From Asterella californica (Eukaryota > Streptophyta > Marchantiopsida > Marchantiales > Aytoniaceae): a stretch of DNA of 64,000 bases. Shown piece after piece: positions 13,191 through 24,170 of this stretch. The notes under the pieces were generated by a model. That model saw only the letters and a list, made by a program, of their open reading frames with translations, had not been told where the DNA came from and made no database searches. The stretch spans positions 2,914,001 to 2,978,000 of the forward strand of contig JAYKYS010000014.1 in NCBI GenBank assembly GCA_036924285.1, given 5' to 3'. The translations under genes and the position numbers were made by a program. Within the stretch, counting starts at the first letter, position 1, and every line of letters begins with the position of its first letter.

Positions 13191-14544
13191 TGCAAGAGTT
13201 TTGATCTATTGATGTGTGATATTTTAAGAGCGATAGGTGACCTTAGAGCTATTGATAGTAAGGTTTAGTCCCAGTGTTCTTCCTCCTTTCTAGACGTTGG
13301 TTGCTTGGTCTTTCGGGCCCTTCCTTCCCTTGTTAGACTTGATGAGGTCTTCTTATCCGTTGGCTATTCATTGCATCATGTGTTTTCTATTTTGATTATT
13401 GTGACTATTGCTAATACAATACCAGAGACAATAATATCAAATATTCATAGTCTTTCCATAGCATATACTAACGTGATACGTTGTGAAATTGTATATAGTC
13501 TAGGATTGTGCTAATGGACACTCTACAATACTTTCATATTTCTATATATTGTATGATTGTGATAGTCGAGAGTTTGCTCTCTATTTCTCTATGGTGCACT
13601 ATGTATAGAGAGCACAGTGCAGATGTCTAATCTGCACTAGACGTGCAAAGACAAGCATCTATCTGAATTCGTTCAACTAATGATATGTACTCGAGAAGCA
13701 CGCCAAGAGCGTCGATAGAATATGAAAAAGAAGTGGTAATGACCTTTTAGAGATTGTATGGATGAACAATAGAACGAGCAAGGATAACATGTCTTGCTAA
13801 TTTTTATGTAATCAAATTTACGTAAAAAGGTTAGACGTTCCTGACGGAAGTCCAAATAGCTATAGGAGTGAGTGAGCTGTAACGTGGAATCATCGAAAGA
13901 GATCATCAGTTTTTCTTGAGAGAGAAAAGAGAACCTAGGTGGAGTGAGCGGATAATGAAGGACTCCAAAATTCGATTCTTCAAAGCTTTCTATGCACATT
14001 TCTTTAGAAATATCAGATTCAAGATATTCATCTGGGAGAGAATCGTGAATTTGTCCGACCATCTTGATAATGGACTCCATGTTCAAGTCGCTTTAAGACG
14101 AATCAAAAAGACATAAAGGAATGTATACTTAGTTGTAGAGTTTGAGACCATGTCTTCAATCCGTGTGATTTGTCGATGCTAGAGCAAAGAAGACGATTTA
14201 AGAAGCTCATTGCATTGTCAACTATATATTTTCAAATCCGCTCCAATGACGACAAAGAGAAGAGATGGAAAACTGTGATCATCAAACATGAATTCTCTGA
14301 CCACCATAACAACCAACAGATATCATGTCTTTGTCTCGGCTTCGACCGAGACAAAGAGCAGAAGACAGAAGAAGAAACTCAAATTCCATCTGCAGATATT
14401 GCAAAGTCTTAGCAGGATGAGAATTCTCTTCAGCGTCTTGCTTCTTGCATGAAATCGTCGATAAACAAGACGTTAATTCTCTTTTGCGTCGGTCTTTTAC
14501 ACGTCCCGATGAACTCGTGGATAGCTAGAGAAGAATGTTATCTT
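13191..14544. other. Unassigned sequence with a 137-codon minus frame
   Basis: The minus frame 13673-14086 encodes 137 residues rich in Ser, Phe and Tyr, without a recognised motif. It may be a chance frame. Small inverted repeats occur around 13590-13650. The left end probably holds the 3' UTR of the non-LTR element. Confidence 0.35.
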
Positions 14545-15019
14545 GCGCATACACATCGCTGTCAAAGATAACACCATACACACATATAACACATGGACGA
14601 TGTCATACACATACACAAGTGTACCACAATTATAAACGATATGTACTCACTCCACCATGTCAACGGGCACTAAACAATCACTAAAGTCGAGCCATCTCCA
14701 CTCTGTGCTTGCAAAGACTCCAGATTGCACTCATCAAGACTATCCACCATAGCTAGGAGCTTGAAGGCTCAACTTGAAGAACTAAGGCCTCCAAGCCCTA
14801 TTTGCGAAGTATACCCCTAGTGGGTCATCCCAAGAACTCGTCCTAAAGACACTAACGACCTTACCGAAATTAGCCACTCGGTCAACCTAGCAAAGGTGCT
14901 AAACTGACATGACAGCTGTCGTGCACATACACATCGTTACATAACATACATCGCTGTCAAAGGTACATCACACACACATAACACTTGGACGATGTCATAC
15001 ACATACACAAGTGTACCAC
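14545..15019. repeat. Pair of ~85-bp direct repeats flanking an LTR-C fragment
   Basis: 14545-14630 and about 14940-15019 share 'GGACGATGTCATACACATAC' followed by 'ACAAGTGTACCACAAT'. Between them, 14631-14914 is the first ~285 bp of an LTR-C copy on the minus strand. On that strand a purine run (AATTAGGGAGGCGA) directly precedes the right repeat, so the repeat lies at the 3' end of the gypsy-C internal region. The arrangement suggests a truncated 3' LTR or a local duplication. Confidence 0.6.
14631..14914 (-). mobile_element. LTR-C fragment (3' side of gypsy-C copy a)
   Basis: On the minus strand it begins TGTCATGTCAGTTT at 14914. It aligns with 25975-26217, 57900-58184 and the reverse complement of 49540-49820. 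It is cut short at about 14631, where the other copies continue toward the sequence CACTTGAAGAACTCAGATTG. Its place after pol fits a truncated 3' LTR. Confidence 0.6.
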
Positions 15020-15189
15020 AATCGCCTCCCTAATTGATGGTTAAGTCTCTCTACATCCAGATAGCCCCATGTCTCAACTACGTGATATACACCTTCGTGG
15101 GTGCATCATAAGACCGGGTGCTACATCGTCCCATCGTTAGTCGTCTGTCTGCAATCCATACCACATAAAGATCTAATCGGCTATCCCTG

Positions 15190-15899
15190 TTATATATATC
15201 GAGGGTAAACCCACCGTCCAGTAAGAACGACACCGAGAGATGGAGTCAAACATGACATGTGCCAACCTCTCGAACAACCATCACAAATCAACATACGGGC
15301 TGCTCCACCAACAAACCCACACAACATATACCTCAAGCCCGCACATACAACTACTAAGCTTGGATCAACATTCTCATCGATGTTGGGAAGATGACATGGC
15401 GTGCAATTACGCACATGATCTTTCCACACAACACCATCACAGCCCTCTAACATGAGTACTCCAGAAGGTAACACCTCACGCACTCGTAAAATAGTACACC
15501 CTGCGGTCACATCTAATGTCATCGGTGTAGTCTGCTGTAGATAGATATAATCGTCAAGATGAAACTTGCGAATCGATGGTCGATAACCTCCTCCTCGAAT
15601 AGTCGCATAGCGCAACGTGTCTCTATGCTGAGCAATCGTTAGGTTCTCAAAAGCCATAGACATAACTCTCTGAATGTCTCTGTTCGTTGAGAACATGCGT
15701 TCACTCACATATTCGGATCATCAAGGTTCAACACCTCAGCAGAATCACGACGAATGACCGAAGATAGATATGGATCTTGATCACATAATAGAAAATACGG
15801 TGAGAAAGAAGTCAAAGACGTTTGTCGACTAAAACAATAACCCATAGCCAACCAATAACTGCACATCCCAGTCCCCCAAGTGACCTTTCTGCAAGCCAC
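15190..15899 (-). pseudogene. Gypsy-C integrase C-terminus with decayed PHD-type finger
   Basis: Two overlapping minus frames (15705-15899, 15190-15708) carry the post-catalytic region of a gypsy integrase ('AQHRDTLRYA', 'GGGYRP', 'DYIYLQQ', 'TILRV'). A Cys/His block follows: CDGC-x4-H-x2-C ('CDGCSRGWHMSC'), then the usual Leu-rich spacer and Trp. This matches the middle and end of a PHD finger, except that the terminal W-x-C-P-x-C is W-V-Y-P-R-Y, with both last cysteines replaced by Tyr. A PHD finger normally reads histone H3 tails, so in the intact element it could steer integration to marked chromatin (inference). One frameshift and the Tyr changes mean this copy is dead. Confidence 0.7.
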
Positions 15900-16470
15900 A
15901 CTTGCACAATCCTCTCATCAGCGTCTGAACTACCTTCTCCTCCAAACCATCCGCCTCAGGATGATCTCGAGATGTAGTCGGATGATCAATCAGCGCTTGA
16001 TCACACAAGACCTGAAACTCATCAAGAAACTCTGTACCTTGGTCCGTCAGCACTTCAGCTGGTGCTCCAAAACGACTCAACTCTCGATCTAAGAACGCAT
16101 ACGTCGTCCCTTCACTTGTCTTGTTTGGTAATACCACCAACTCAATCCACTTAGAGAAGTGCTCTATCATCACCAACACATGGTGGTGACGTACTGTCAA
16201 CGATAAGAGTCCCAATCCAACCCCATAATCGGTAAGGGGTGTAACTGTGGAGTAGGAGCATTAAACTGCTCGTACTCAATCACATATCACACATCGTGCG
16301 ACAAAATGATGCACATCGATGTGCATACAACGTCACCAATATTGTCCTTGGAGTAAGCTATATGTACGCTGCACTCCAAAATGTCCCAACTTCTCATGAG
16401 CATGTCGTACTAATTGTACCCTCTGAGATGGATGTGACACTATTTGTACGCTCTCGTCATCTCACACTTG
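15829..16470 (-). pseudogene. Gypsy-C integrase zinc-binding and catalytic core
   Basis: Reading the minus strand from 16470: an HHCC zinc-binding block (H-AHEKLGHFGV ... CVICD) near 16440-16290, then the core 'MIEHFSKWIEL' near 16160, 'LTDQGTEFLDEF' with the second Asp near 16045, and 'DHPEADGLEEKVVQ' with the Glu near 15945. This is the DDE integrase of Ty3/gypsy. Stops lie between the zinc region and the core. It joins the PHD-bearing tail at 15190-15899. Confidence 0.75.
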
Positions 16471-16689
16471 AAGTACATGTCGTCTTTCTCGTCAAAATCT
16501 CTTCGCTCATTGAAGAATACGATATCGCTCCTTGGTACTTACTATGCCTACCACCACGCCAGTACGTAGATACTCCATTACGGTCACATCATCGTGGATA
16601 TCTCGCTAGTCTGGAACACCATCTCCATCCTCAAGATCCGAAGATTTCTCATCTACTCTATGACTTGAGAAAGATACGACCTGACCCTC

Positions 16690-17300
16690 CATACTAGAGT
16701 TCATGACCAACACACAAAGAAAGATAGATGCATGCCATCCTAGCACTATCTCCTCATCAACCTTGTCATGTCATCGAGCCTCAATCTGATCCTGCTGACT
16801 CGTGCATGCGTTGCGACTCAACGCATCGACATCTAGGTTTGCAACTCCAGGTCTATACACTACTTGGAAGTCATACTCTTGTAAGATCAAAGTCCATCGT
16901 GCAAGCTTCCATGTAAGCTTGTCGGACTCCATCACTGATCACCTTGAGCGGCTGGTGATCAGTGATGAGAGTAAAAAGATTCTCAAACAGATAACATCGA
17001 AGTGTGCAACAGCCCACACTGTCGTCAAACACTCTCCCTCATACAAACTATATCTCGTCTCTGTCGAATTGTTGGAGCGACTGGCATATACCACCACGAA
17101 CTCTTTTCCTTATCATCATGTTGAGTCAACACTGCTCCAAGTCCAAACATACTCCAATCAGTATGCAATTGGAAAGGACGTCCTTAACGGGTCTCCTCAA
17201 GACGAGAGCAGATGTCAACTTATCCTTGAGCTCTACAAAAGCTCGCTCCTGCTTATCTTCCCACTGCCACTCCTAGTCCACCTTCATCAACTTGGTCAAT
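16690..17300 (-). pseudogene. Gypsy-C RNase H, decayed
   Basis: Read across frames on the minus strand, the order is 'WEDKQERAFVELKDKL', an 'LRRPVK' block, 'VGCCTLRCYLFE' and an ISDHQPL-like segment, which is the gypsy RNase H and connection pattern. Several stops and frameshifts are present. It sits between the RT remnant and the integrase, as expected. Confidence 0.6.
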
Positions 17301-17339
17301 GACTTCGCGATTGCACTAAATCTTTTCACGTATCGACGA

Positions 17340-17823
17340 TAGAAGTTCATCAAACCAACAAATGCTCGAACTCGACTCACATCTGTGGAGCGTGAGATAT
17401 AGCTTCAACTTTCGTTTGTTGAACACCCAACCCACCTAGATAGATGGTGTGACCCAAATACTCTACCAACTCCTGAAAGAACTTACACTTCCCAGGGTGT
17501 AACTTCAACCCATGACCTCTCTATCGCTCGAACACATCTCGTAAGTGTCTCTCGTGCTCCTCCATTGTAGTTGACATAACTGTGACAAATGCATACTCTC
17601 CATGCGACATCTCTACCAACCCAACCTCCAACAAGTCTTGAGTCCTACTCTTGATCAAGGCTCTCTCCATGTATTTGTAAGGACGTCGAAAGATTGGCGT
17701 GTCATTAGTCAAGTCGATCCGTATACCAGGTCCTTCAAGGTACCCAAATCCTTCATACTAAAGATAAACAATTCATGTAGCTCTTCAAGAATCTCTGAAC
17801 TCTTCGTCTCTTCTCTCTTATAA
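17340..17823 (-). pseudogene. Gypsy-C reverse transcriptase, catalytic core deleted
   Basis: The N-terminal fingers are clear at 17574-17712 ('TPIFRRPYKYMERALIK', 'LVEMSHGEYAFVTVM'). The sequence then passes at about 17563-17575 straight into 'TMEEHERHLRDVFER', which normally follows the YxDD box by about 10 residues. Roughly 110 residues, including both active-site Asp motifs, are missing. Downstream 'LHPGKCKFFQELVEYLGH'-like sequence is present in shifted frames. This copy cannot reverse transcribe. Confidence 0.75.
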
Positions 17824-18133
17824 GCTTAGTTCCAATCTCCGGCTCCCAAGTATCCTCTGTCATCATACTAGAGATAGAAGACGAAGTCATTGACTGCTAT
17901 CTTGCAGTCTCTGGAGCAATTTCCTTCTGCTCACCACCAACAACCTCCACCACCACTGTGTGAAAAACTTTTGCAGTCCTAGCTACAAGCTCCACACTCT
18001 CTCCTATGACGTCTCATAATGTCCAAGGATGACAAACTCCACACGCCTCACCCCCAGCCTTTGCCTCCACCGACTCCATAGACGAAGAGCTCAGAAGTGT
18101 CCGAGTAGTAAAACCTGTCGATCGCATCCGGCG
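17824..18133 (-). pseudogene. Gypsy-C linker between methyltransferase and RT
   Basis: No domain is seen. It is acidic and Ser/Glu-rich when translated on the minus strand, consistent with a flexible linker in the polyprotein. Stops are present. Confidence 0.35.
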
Positions 18134-19170
18134 CTACTCAGCCAATCCAAGGCTAACAATCCACATCAAGTAGTTCAAGTCCATTGCTTGATCCAACACA
18201 TGACGACATGAAACCTCTGACATCGAAGCTATTGTCGTCGTATCCGTAGAGAAACCCATCTCGTTCTCTCTCATCAGCATTGGGCTCCACCAATTGCCGT
18301 AATGAGCATCCCACACAAGCTCAAGTCCTCTATCTCTGTAAGTATGTGAATCTGGAAAGCTCATCAAAGTGAGCAACGCTGCCATGGGCTGTCTCACTAG
18401 GTTTACACTGCCATGGGTGACCTATCGACAACTCTCACTACTTGAGATCGTCGTCCTCCATCCAAGATGCCATCAACTGTGAGGTGCGTTGGTCGTCTCC
18501 ACTTATCCACTTATTGCTATGAACTTTCAATCTGACAATTGAATATCTCTCCATGGATCGTCACTGCATCGCGGGCGCGCTTGTGCACCTCTCTTGATAA
18601 CAAGTTCGTCCACCACAACCGTAGACGGTGTGCACGAGATCCCACTCTCGCTGCATCTAACAACACTGCCGGTCTGACCCAGGACCGCACTTGGTTCATA
18701 CTCGTCATCATCTGTGTATGAGCATCACCCAACAAAAGAACATTCTCCAAGATGTACGTTGGAGAATCCACTTGATGGATCTAGAGATATCGCAAGATCC
18801 GTAACATCTCTCAGAACATCTTAGATCGTGGATCATGTAAACCCTGACCTCTCTCAGCACGCATGTGATCTTGACATGGCCACCCGGCTATAACCAAGTG
18901 AATGATACCAACGTGAGATCTTGTGCCCCCAGCAACAAAATATCCGACGATAATGCTTGCTGGTATTCTCTAACGGCTGATATGGACAACAATTCATGAT
19001 ATCTCTGCATCAAACATATCACATGACGCAACGAGATGCGTCTCGCAATCTCATCTCTCTCCACATACAAGTATCAGTGTACTTGTATGCCTGCTTGCAA
19101 TACCACAGTCAAACCTATGCTGATCTCTCCAAACAACTCCAGCACACACACACACCCTCCTCTGGATACT
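18134..19170 (-). pseudogene. Cytosine-5 DNA methyltransferase-like domain inside gypsy-C
   Basis: Read right to left on the minus strand: a motif I-like 'LELFGEISIGL' near 19147-19110, then 'VERDE' (19050-19064) at the motif II position. 'IAGWPCQ', with the catalytic Pro-Cys-Gln of motif IV, has its PCQ at 18871-18879. 'YILENV' (motif VI; ENV at 18739-18747) follows, then 'RVGSRAHRLRLWWTN', the motif VIII Arg-x-Arg region (18605-18660). A 'YGNW' segment and a motif X-like 'LDQAMDLNYL' lie at 18134-18400. Together these are the ordered motifs of a C5-MTase over about 345 codons. Two or three stops and a frameshift break it. It lies between protease and RT of the same polyprotein and strand, so it belongs to the element. 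Such retroelement methyltransferases have been reported in charophyte algae and dinoflagellates (recalled). The assignment rests on motif order alone. Confidence 0.75.
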
Positions 19171-19385
19171 ACCATACAATGTGAGTCGTATCCAACGGTG
19201 ATAAGGTCATATGGTTAGTAGCAGGAACAACCCTTTGTTCCTCTACTGGTGGTGCAAAGACTTCACTCCAAGCCTGCTGCACCAACCGATCAGCATATTG
19301 CTGCAACTCTCCACTCGAACTCCAGAGTGAAACATCTAAGGCAGATGGTGCTAACGTAGACATGCTAGGCATATTCTTCACCTCT
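19171..19385 (-). pseudogene. Gypsy-C region between protease and methyltransferase
   Basis: On the minus strand it continues the protease frame region (19169-19456, acidic and Ser-rich, about 95 codons open). It contains GGTGTGTGTGTG-type simple sequence just before methyltransferase motif I. No domain is recognised. Confidence 0.4.
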
Positions 19386-19914
19386 TCAAAGACCGGAGTA
19401 TCCTCCGCATGGACATTGTCTTCTAACAACTCGTTTTGCTGAACTGAATCTTGCAACGGATGTCATCGTCTCTGGTGTAAGCTTTGTTGTCCCAACTCTA
19501 GCACTGAACCGCACTGGTAAGCAGCTCACTCGTCTCTCACCGAGCTGCCAACTTGATCTATAAGATGTTGTCTCCGTCGAATAGTCGATCACGAACCTCA
19601 TAAGGTATAACACAGCGCCTCCAATCAATACATCATAAGACTCCGCGGCCATAACGATGGCCTTGATCCTCACCATGGATCCATGAGATGATCTGGTCGA
19701 ACTCTCACCGTCAACAATCTCACGTGTCATGTGTAGAGTTGTACCTCTTGATTCCCCTAGAGATGTCTGTAGCTGGAATGGACATCTCTCCACCTCGGAC
19801 TTCATCAAACCCAAACCAATGCACGCCGCCTTCTCCAACATCAAGGGTTGGGCTCCGGAGTCTAACAAGACTTTCTATAATCAATACACCTTCTCTGAAG
19901 GTGCCACCAAACAA
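19386..19914 (-). pseudogene. Gypsy-C aspartic protease
   Basis: A minus frame (19386-19868) opens with 'LDSGAQPLMLEKAACIGLGL', containing the retroviral-type catalytic D-S-G-A. It is followed by 'TREIV'-like and 'YDVLIGGAVLY' segments, the latter matching the Ile-Gly-x-Ala/Asp region near the protease C-terminus. An overlapping frame begins upstream at 19914. The protease normally releases the polyprotein domains. The N-terminal side is separated from gag by the LTR-A insertion at 19969-21364. Confidence 0.7.
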
Positions 19915-19968
19915 AAAATACCACTTCTGTTGTCCAACAACACCACACCTGGTGCCAAACCAACACGG

Positions 19969-21364
19969 TGTCGCGCTACTTGGCGGCTACACGTTACACT
20001 TCTACTCCTACGCTTGAGTTCAGTAGTTCTAGAAGGTAGCTCATATTACTTCTAGTCCTTTATGCACATGTTTAACACCTTTGCATACGGTGTTAACACT
20101 ATTATGTTATATATTTTGAGTCATAGTAGGTTGATAGTATGTTATCTATCTTGTTCAAGCACTCATACGCTTGTGCAAGTGATTTCATACTTATCTATGT
20201 TGTCAATGTACATAACTTTAAGTCTATCATGTGGATAGAGTTTAAACTCATGGGTTGTACTTACGTGTCGTCCATGCATGCTTTCTAGCTTGTTTAAGTT
20301 ATCTTTCAGGATTACGTGTTATTTTACATGTCTTCGTATGAAGTTTAAGATTTACGCTGACACTTTAGAGGCTTGACGTGGTAACTTATGTGTGAAATTA
20401 AGTTACCACGTGGATTAGGGCACAAAAAGACAGGAAGTGGAGCTATGAACTCCCATTGGTCCATTTTTGTCTTTTGTGAAACTCTAAACTTAGAAGCAGG
20501 GGGTCTTAAGGGAGTTCGAGCCTTTGGTAAGGGCATTGAGAAACCTGAGAACACAAGAAGAGAGAGTTCGTCGTGCCAGTCACTATCAGTGAAAATTTTG
20601 ATCGATTTGGAGCAATAAAGAAGGAGTTATGCCAAATTGAAGTTCGGATTGAGTTGAAACTGCATCACTTTAGTTGATTTTGGAGTTTTGAGTGTCAATT
20701 CCAGCAAAAAAGAGATAATCGCTTCAAACATGTGTGGTTGCATTCACTGACAGCAGGGCTACGACTGTCCAAAACGTTTCATGTCATTTGAGTGATTGAG
20801 TAATTCAGGGCGATCGCTGAAGCAGAGGGGGTCTGTAAAGCTCTCAATCTAGAGCAACAACTTCAGAGAACAATATCTGGAGAATTGTGTACAATCAGGA
20901 TGCCAAATTTCACAGGGATGTTCAGCATCTTGTAGACTCCAAATCTTGTAAGAATCATCAAAAGTGATCAAGCCAATTTCCTGTTCTAGGTCGAAATAGC
21001 CATCTGGGTGTCAAAAATTGCCATAATCTCCTTATTCAGAACGTTTTTGTTCATATCTCGGTGCTAGAATTTGATCTCAGGCTGAAACTTCGTGTGTGTG
21101 TTTAGTAGGGCCTCTTTTGCATGTAGGAGGGTTTTAGAAGTCTGAACCATCATAGTTTTCTTCTTCTTGAGTGTTAAAGTTCACCGCCTGATCCTATTAC
21201 TACTAATTAGAACTGAATTTTGCTTTCTGAGCATATTAGAGGATCTTACACACCTGCATGAGTATTTATAGCACCTTGTTGTAAAGTGAAAAGCCTACTT
21301 CTTGAGTAAACAACCACAGCCAGAAGCCCGGCACTTTCTTAGGTAGACGGATCACATTTCGACA
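19969..21364 (+). mobile_element. Solo LTR-A, copy 1
   Basis: Its ends are TGTCG at 19969 and CGACA at 21360-21364, forming an inverted terminal repeat. From about 20110 it matches the reverse complement of 24171-25360 (copy 2) and, in its right half, 62116-62700. Shared phrases include GATCGATTTGGAGCAATAAAG and ATTCAGGGCG. Flanks ACGG (left) and ACGA (right) are a probable 4-bp duplication. It splits gypsy-C between gag and protease in the opposite orientation. The first ~130 bp differ from copy 2, so the left boundary is less certain. Confidence 0.7.
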
Positions 21365-21715
21365 ACGATCAATCGCTGGCCTAGCTGGTAAAAACATCTA
21401 ACCTAGCAGTCGCCGCTTGCCAAGTACCACTGGTAGCTGTAACAACATCCTCGCTCTCATTGAGCGTGGCAGTCAGCTGGAATACTAGAGTCAAGCTGAC
21501 TCTCAATATGTCTCATATCCGTGACTGAAAATAGTGGGGCTCACGAAAATACTGTAGTCGCCTCCAACATCATATTCGACATCGCATCCACAGACGTCAC
21601 TGGATGTTGATGGCTCCAACTCCACTGCATCATCGATAGGTCGTTTAGGAATCATAGACGTGGTCCTCGACGCCTTCGACTGAGGAAGCTTGACTTGTCT
21701 ACCAGCCTCTCCGCG
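21365..21715 (-). pseudogene. Gypsy-C gag-protease connector
   Basis: A minus-strand continuation of the gypsy-C internal region between the zinc-knuckle part of gag and the protease. It is rich in Ser, Val and Asp codons and has stops. No domain is seen. Confidence 0.35.
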
Positions 21716-23222
21716 TTATGGATCCAACTCCACGGACGCATCTTGTGACTTAAAGACACGTACTGCACTCCGAGTCACTACCGCATATGTCTCAATCTGT
21801 GCCACACCAACCATGAAGTACAAGTCACCTCCTTCTCGTCCATAAGATATGGAAGCATATGTTCTATTAGATCTCCGCCGAGCCATAGTCATACTAACTA
21901 TCATCTGCTCCAACTGCTCAATCTGAGCAATCATATCTACTTCTGAAGTCGTAGCAAGTGGTGGACCAACTGATCCTCTCTCAAGTGCTAGACCTCTACC
22001 TCTAGCTCGACCACCACGGCCTCCCTGAGCTCCTCCGTCTCATCCACGATCAGCCTTCTCTTGCCGTAGCTCGAGGTGGAGATCAAAACAACGGTCACTA
22101 TTGTGACCTGGTCGTCTGCAATGCTCACACTGCCTAGGCATCGCTTGAGACGTCTTAGACGTCCCATAACCATCTCTCCTCTGTGGACAGTCCTTTTGCT
22201 GATGAGCACCATCACACGTCCATCAAGGACCCGCTTGCTGCTGACTAGAGAAAGACGGCATTGTCTTCTGTCCACCAGGTCCTCCAACACCTCCCCCGAA
22301 TCGTGACTGTTCAACACGATCTTTACCACCACCACCACTACCACCACGTTGTTGTGCAGTCTTTGATCCTCGAGAAGAGGTGATCGTCCCATGTGGTACC
22401 TCCTGGTTGAACCCAACAGTCACCATCCTCATGTTGAGCTCAATCCGCTCAGCTAGACCAAAGAGAACCACCAACGTCAGAACGAAATCTCTAAGGAGAA
22501 TATGCATCTTTGACTCTCCTACACAGCTCTCTGTCTAGTATCCCATATCAAAATTGGACTGCATGTGCTTCCGTCACCCCTTCGATAACGCCAATCAACC
22601 GCCTCATACGAGTAAATATCTCGCGTAGGCTCTCTCCAGACTCCTCAACTTGTCGATCCGCACAGAAGAACTGGATCACAAGGTTAAACATTGGTGGTAT
22701 CCTGCTCACACTACCACCTGCTCCACTACTAGTGGACGCTCTGCTGGTAGTAGATACTCCGCCACCCGTGGATGTATCATTGCTACTAGCGTCCAAATTC
22801 GCAAGTGCTACACCTCTCGAAACTGTGCCAATAGTGATAAAAACGTAGTTGAGGGACCAATGTTGTCTCCACAACTCAATCTCCACATTGTAGTCTCGTC
22901 TGAACTCATGGTAATCGTCCATCGGCGGTCCCTCCAAGTGTTGGAACAAACCCTTCCAAGTCATGAAGGATGTAAACAGCTGTGGGTTCCGCATCTACTG
23001 TAGATCGCACCAACTGTCGAACTCTTGGATGAAGTCATCCAGCTCAATGATACCCACCGTATCCGAGTATCGTCGAGGTCCCTTCATGACCCCATAGATC
23101 TCATCCATGTCCCACAACCACGATGTGACGATACTAGACTCACCACCAAAAAACGCGTTGTCTATGTCTGACTCGTCCTCTAGAACAACCGACGACAATG
23201 ATGTAGATAGACGGTATCTCAT
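21716..23222 (-). pseudogene. Gypsy-C gag, copy a
   Basis: Minus frames 22995-23222, 22548-22994, 22223-22507, 21988-22416 and 21716-21934 together make one gag protein broken by several frameshifts. The start is 'MRYRLSTSLSSVVLEDESD'. The capsid-like core includes 'TWKGLFQHLEGPPMDDYHEF' and a long helix ending 'LREIFTRMRRLIGVIEG'. The C-terminal part is Arg/Gly-rich and corresponds to the zinc-knuckle region that is clearer in copy b (42885-43388). It matches copies b (42885-44466) and c (55570-56440). Confidence 0.7.
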
Positions 23223-24170
23223 CCCACTCCGTGTATACTCATTATCCTAGAAGTCCCCACCAGCACCTCCCGAGAACTCCGTGATGATAGAACCTCGTGA
23301 ACACTCTCCAACCAAAATGCTTAAATCTCTATCACCACCGTAACCATCACTTGCCTAACCCTGCTCCTACTGAGCTCACCTATCTCCTACTAGGACGGTC
23401 AAGATAAAGACAACTTGTACTTGTCATCACCACAGACAGTCTCTCACGGTCTGTTGGTCGTCAATCCAATCGCACCGTGAGAGAAACAAAGATAGTCTGA
23501 CTGGTCCGCAACTCCAACCTCACTACCGACAGCACACTGAAGTGAACTTACTCCAGAAATCAAGCGCCAACACAAGCAAACGCGTCGCACAAACAGAAAG
23601 CAGAATATGGAGAGGTTCCAACCACAAGAAGTCCAAACGATAACCCTCCACACTCAAACATTCACATAAAGAGAAACCCATCCCCATCCTGACTGACGCA
23701 TTCTCTTCGATGACCACATGCACAATATATGATCACCAATTATCGTAATTGGTCCTTAAGGTCACTAACTAGATGTCCACACCTCTAGTAGCTCCAAAAA
23801 TATCTACGTAGTTTAGCTCTACTAGCTCACCCAAGACAACTGCCACCATACGCATCTCTACGGTATAAGCAAACACTACCACAACAACAGCTTCCTCTTA
23901 ATACTATAGGGTCGTCTTACCATTGCTCTAGGAACATACGAGAAGGTCTCCTATTACCTTAAACTACTCCATAAGTACTTGCACACATCTCTAGAAGACA
24001 CCAAGAGCTAGTAGTCTAGTGGTAAAGCCAAAGCTAAGACTACATAGTTAAGTGTGCAAGTCTAAGAATAGTGTTGAGATGGGTGACTTACTGGTTTTAC
24101 ACTTCTCACACAACTGAAACTTGCATATCTCTCTCACGCAGGTCAGCAAACTGGCTTGCGACGGGCACGG
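23223..24170 (-). mobile_element. Gypsy-C 5' leader, copy a
   Basis: Non-coding leader between gag and the 5' LTR region on the minus strand. It aligns with 44467-45340 and 56461-57380, sharing AATCAAGCGCCAACACAAGC, ATATGATCACCAA and a tRNA-like segment at 24006-24075. At 24171 it is interrupted by LTR-A copy 2 and resumes at 25490. I could not place the primer-binding site. Confidence 0.6.
24006..24075 (+). other. tRNA-like segment in gypsy-C leader (three copies in window)
   Basis: The 70-bp stretch starting GAGCTAGTAGTCTAGTGGTAA resembles a tRNA 5' half with an A-box (GTCTAGTGGT). A weak B-box-like motif (AAGTCTAAGAA) follows about 35 bp later. Corresponding copies are at 45176-45245 and 57220-57292, where the B-box region reads CAAGTCCAAGAAC and CAAGTTCAAGAAT. 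A full cloverleaf is not evident, so it is at best a decayed tRNA or SINE head on the strand opposite the element. Confidence 0.3.

Noticed and set aside
21365..24170. Composite transposon bounded by inverted LTR-A copies
   Set aside because: Each LTR-A has its own probable 4-bp flank duplication and interrupts gypsy-C separately, so they are two insertions.
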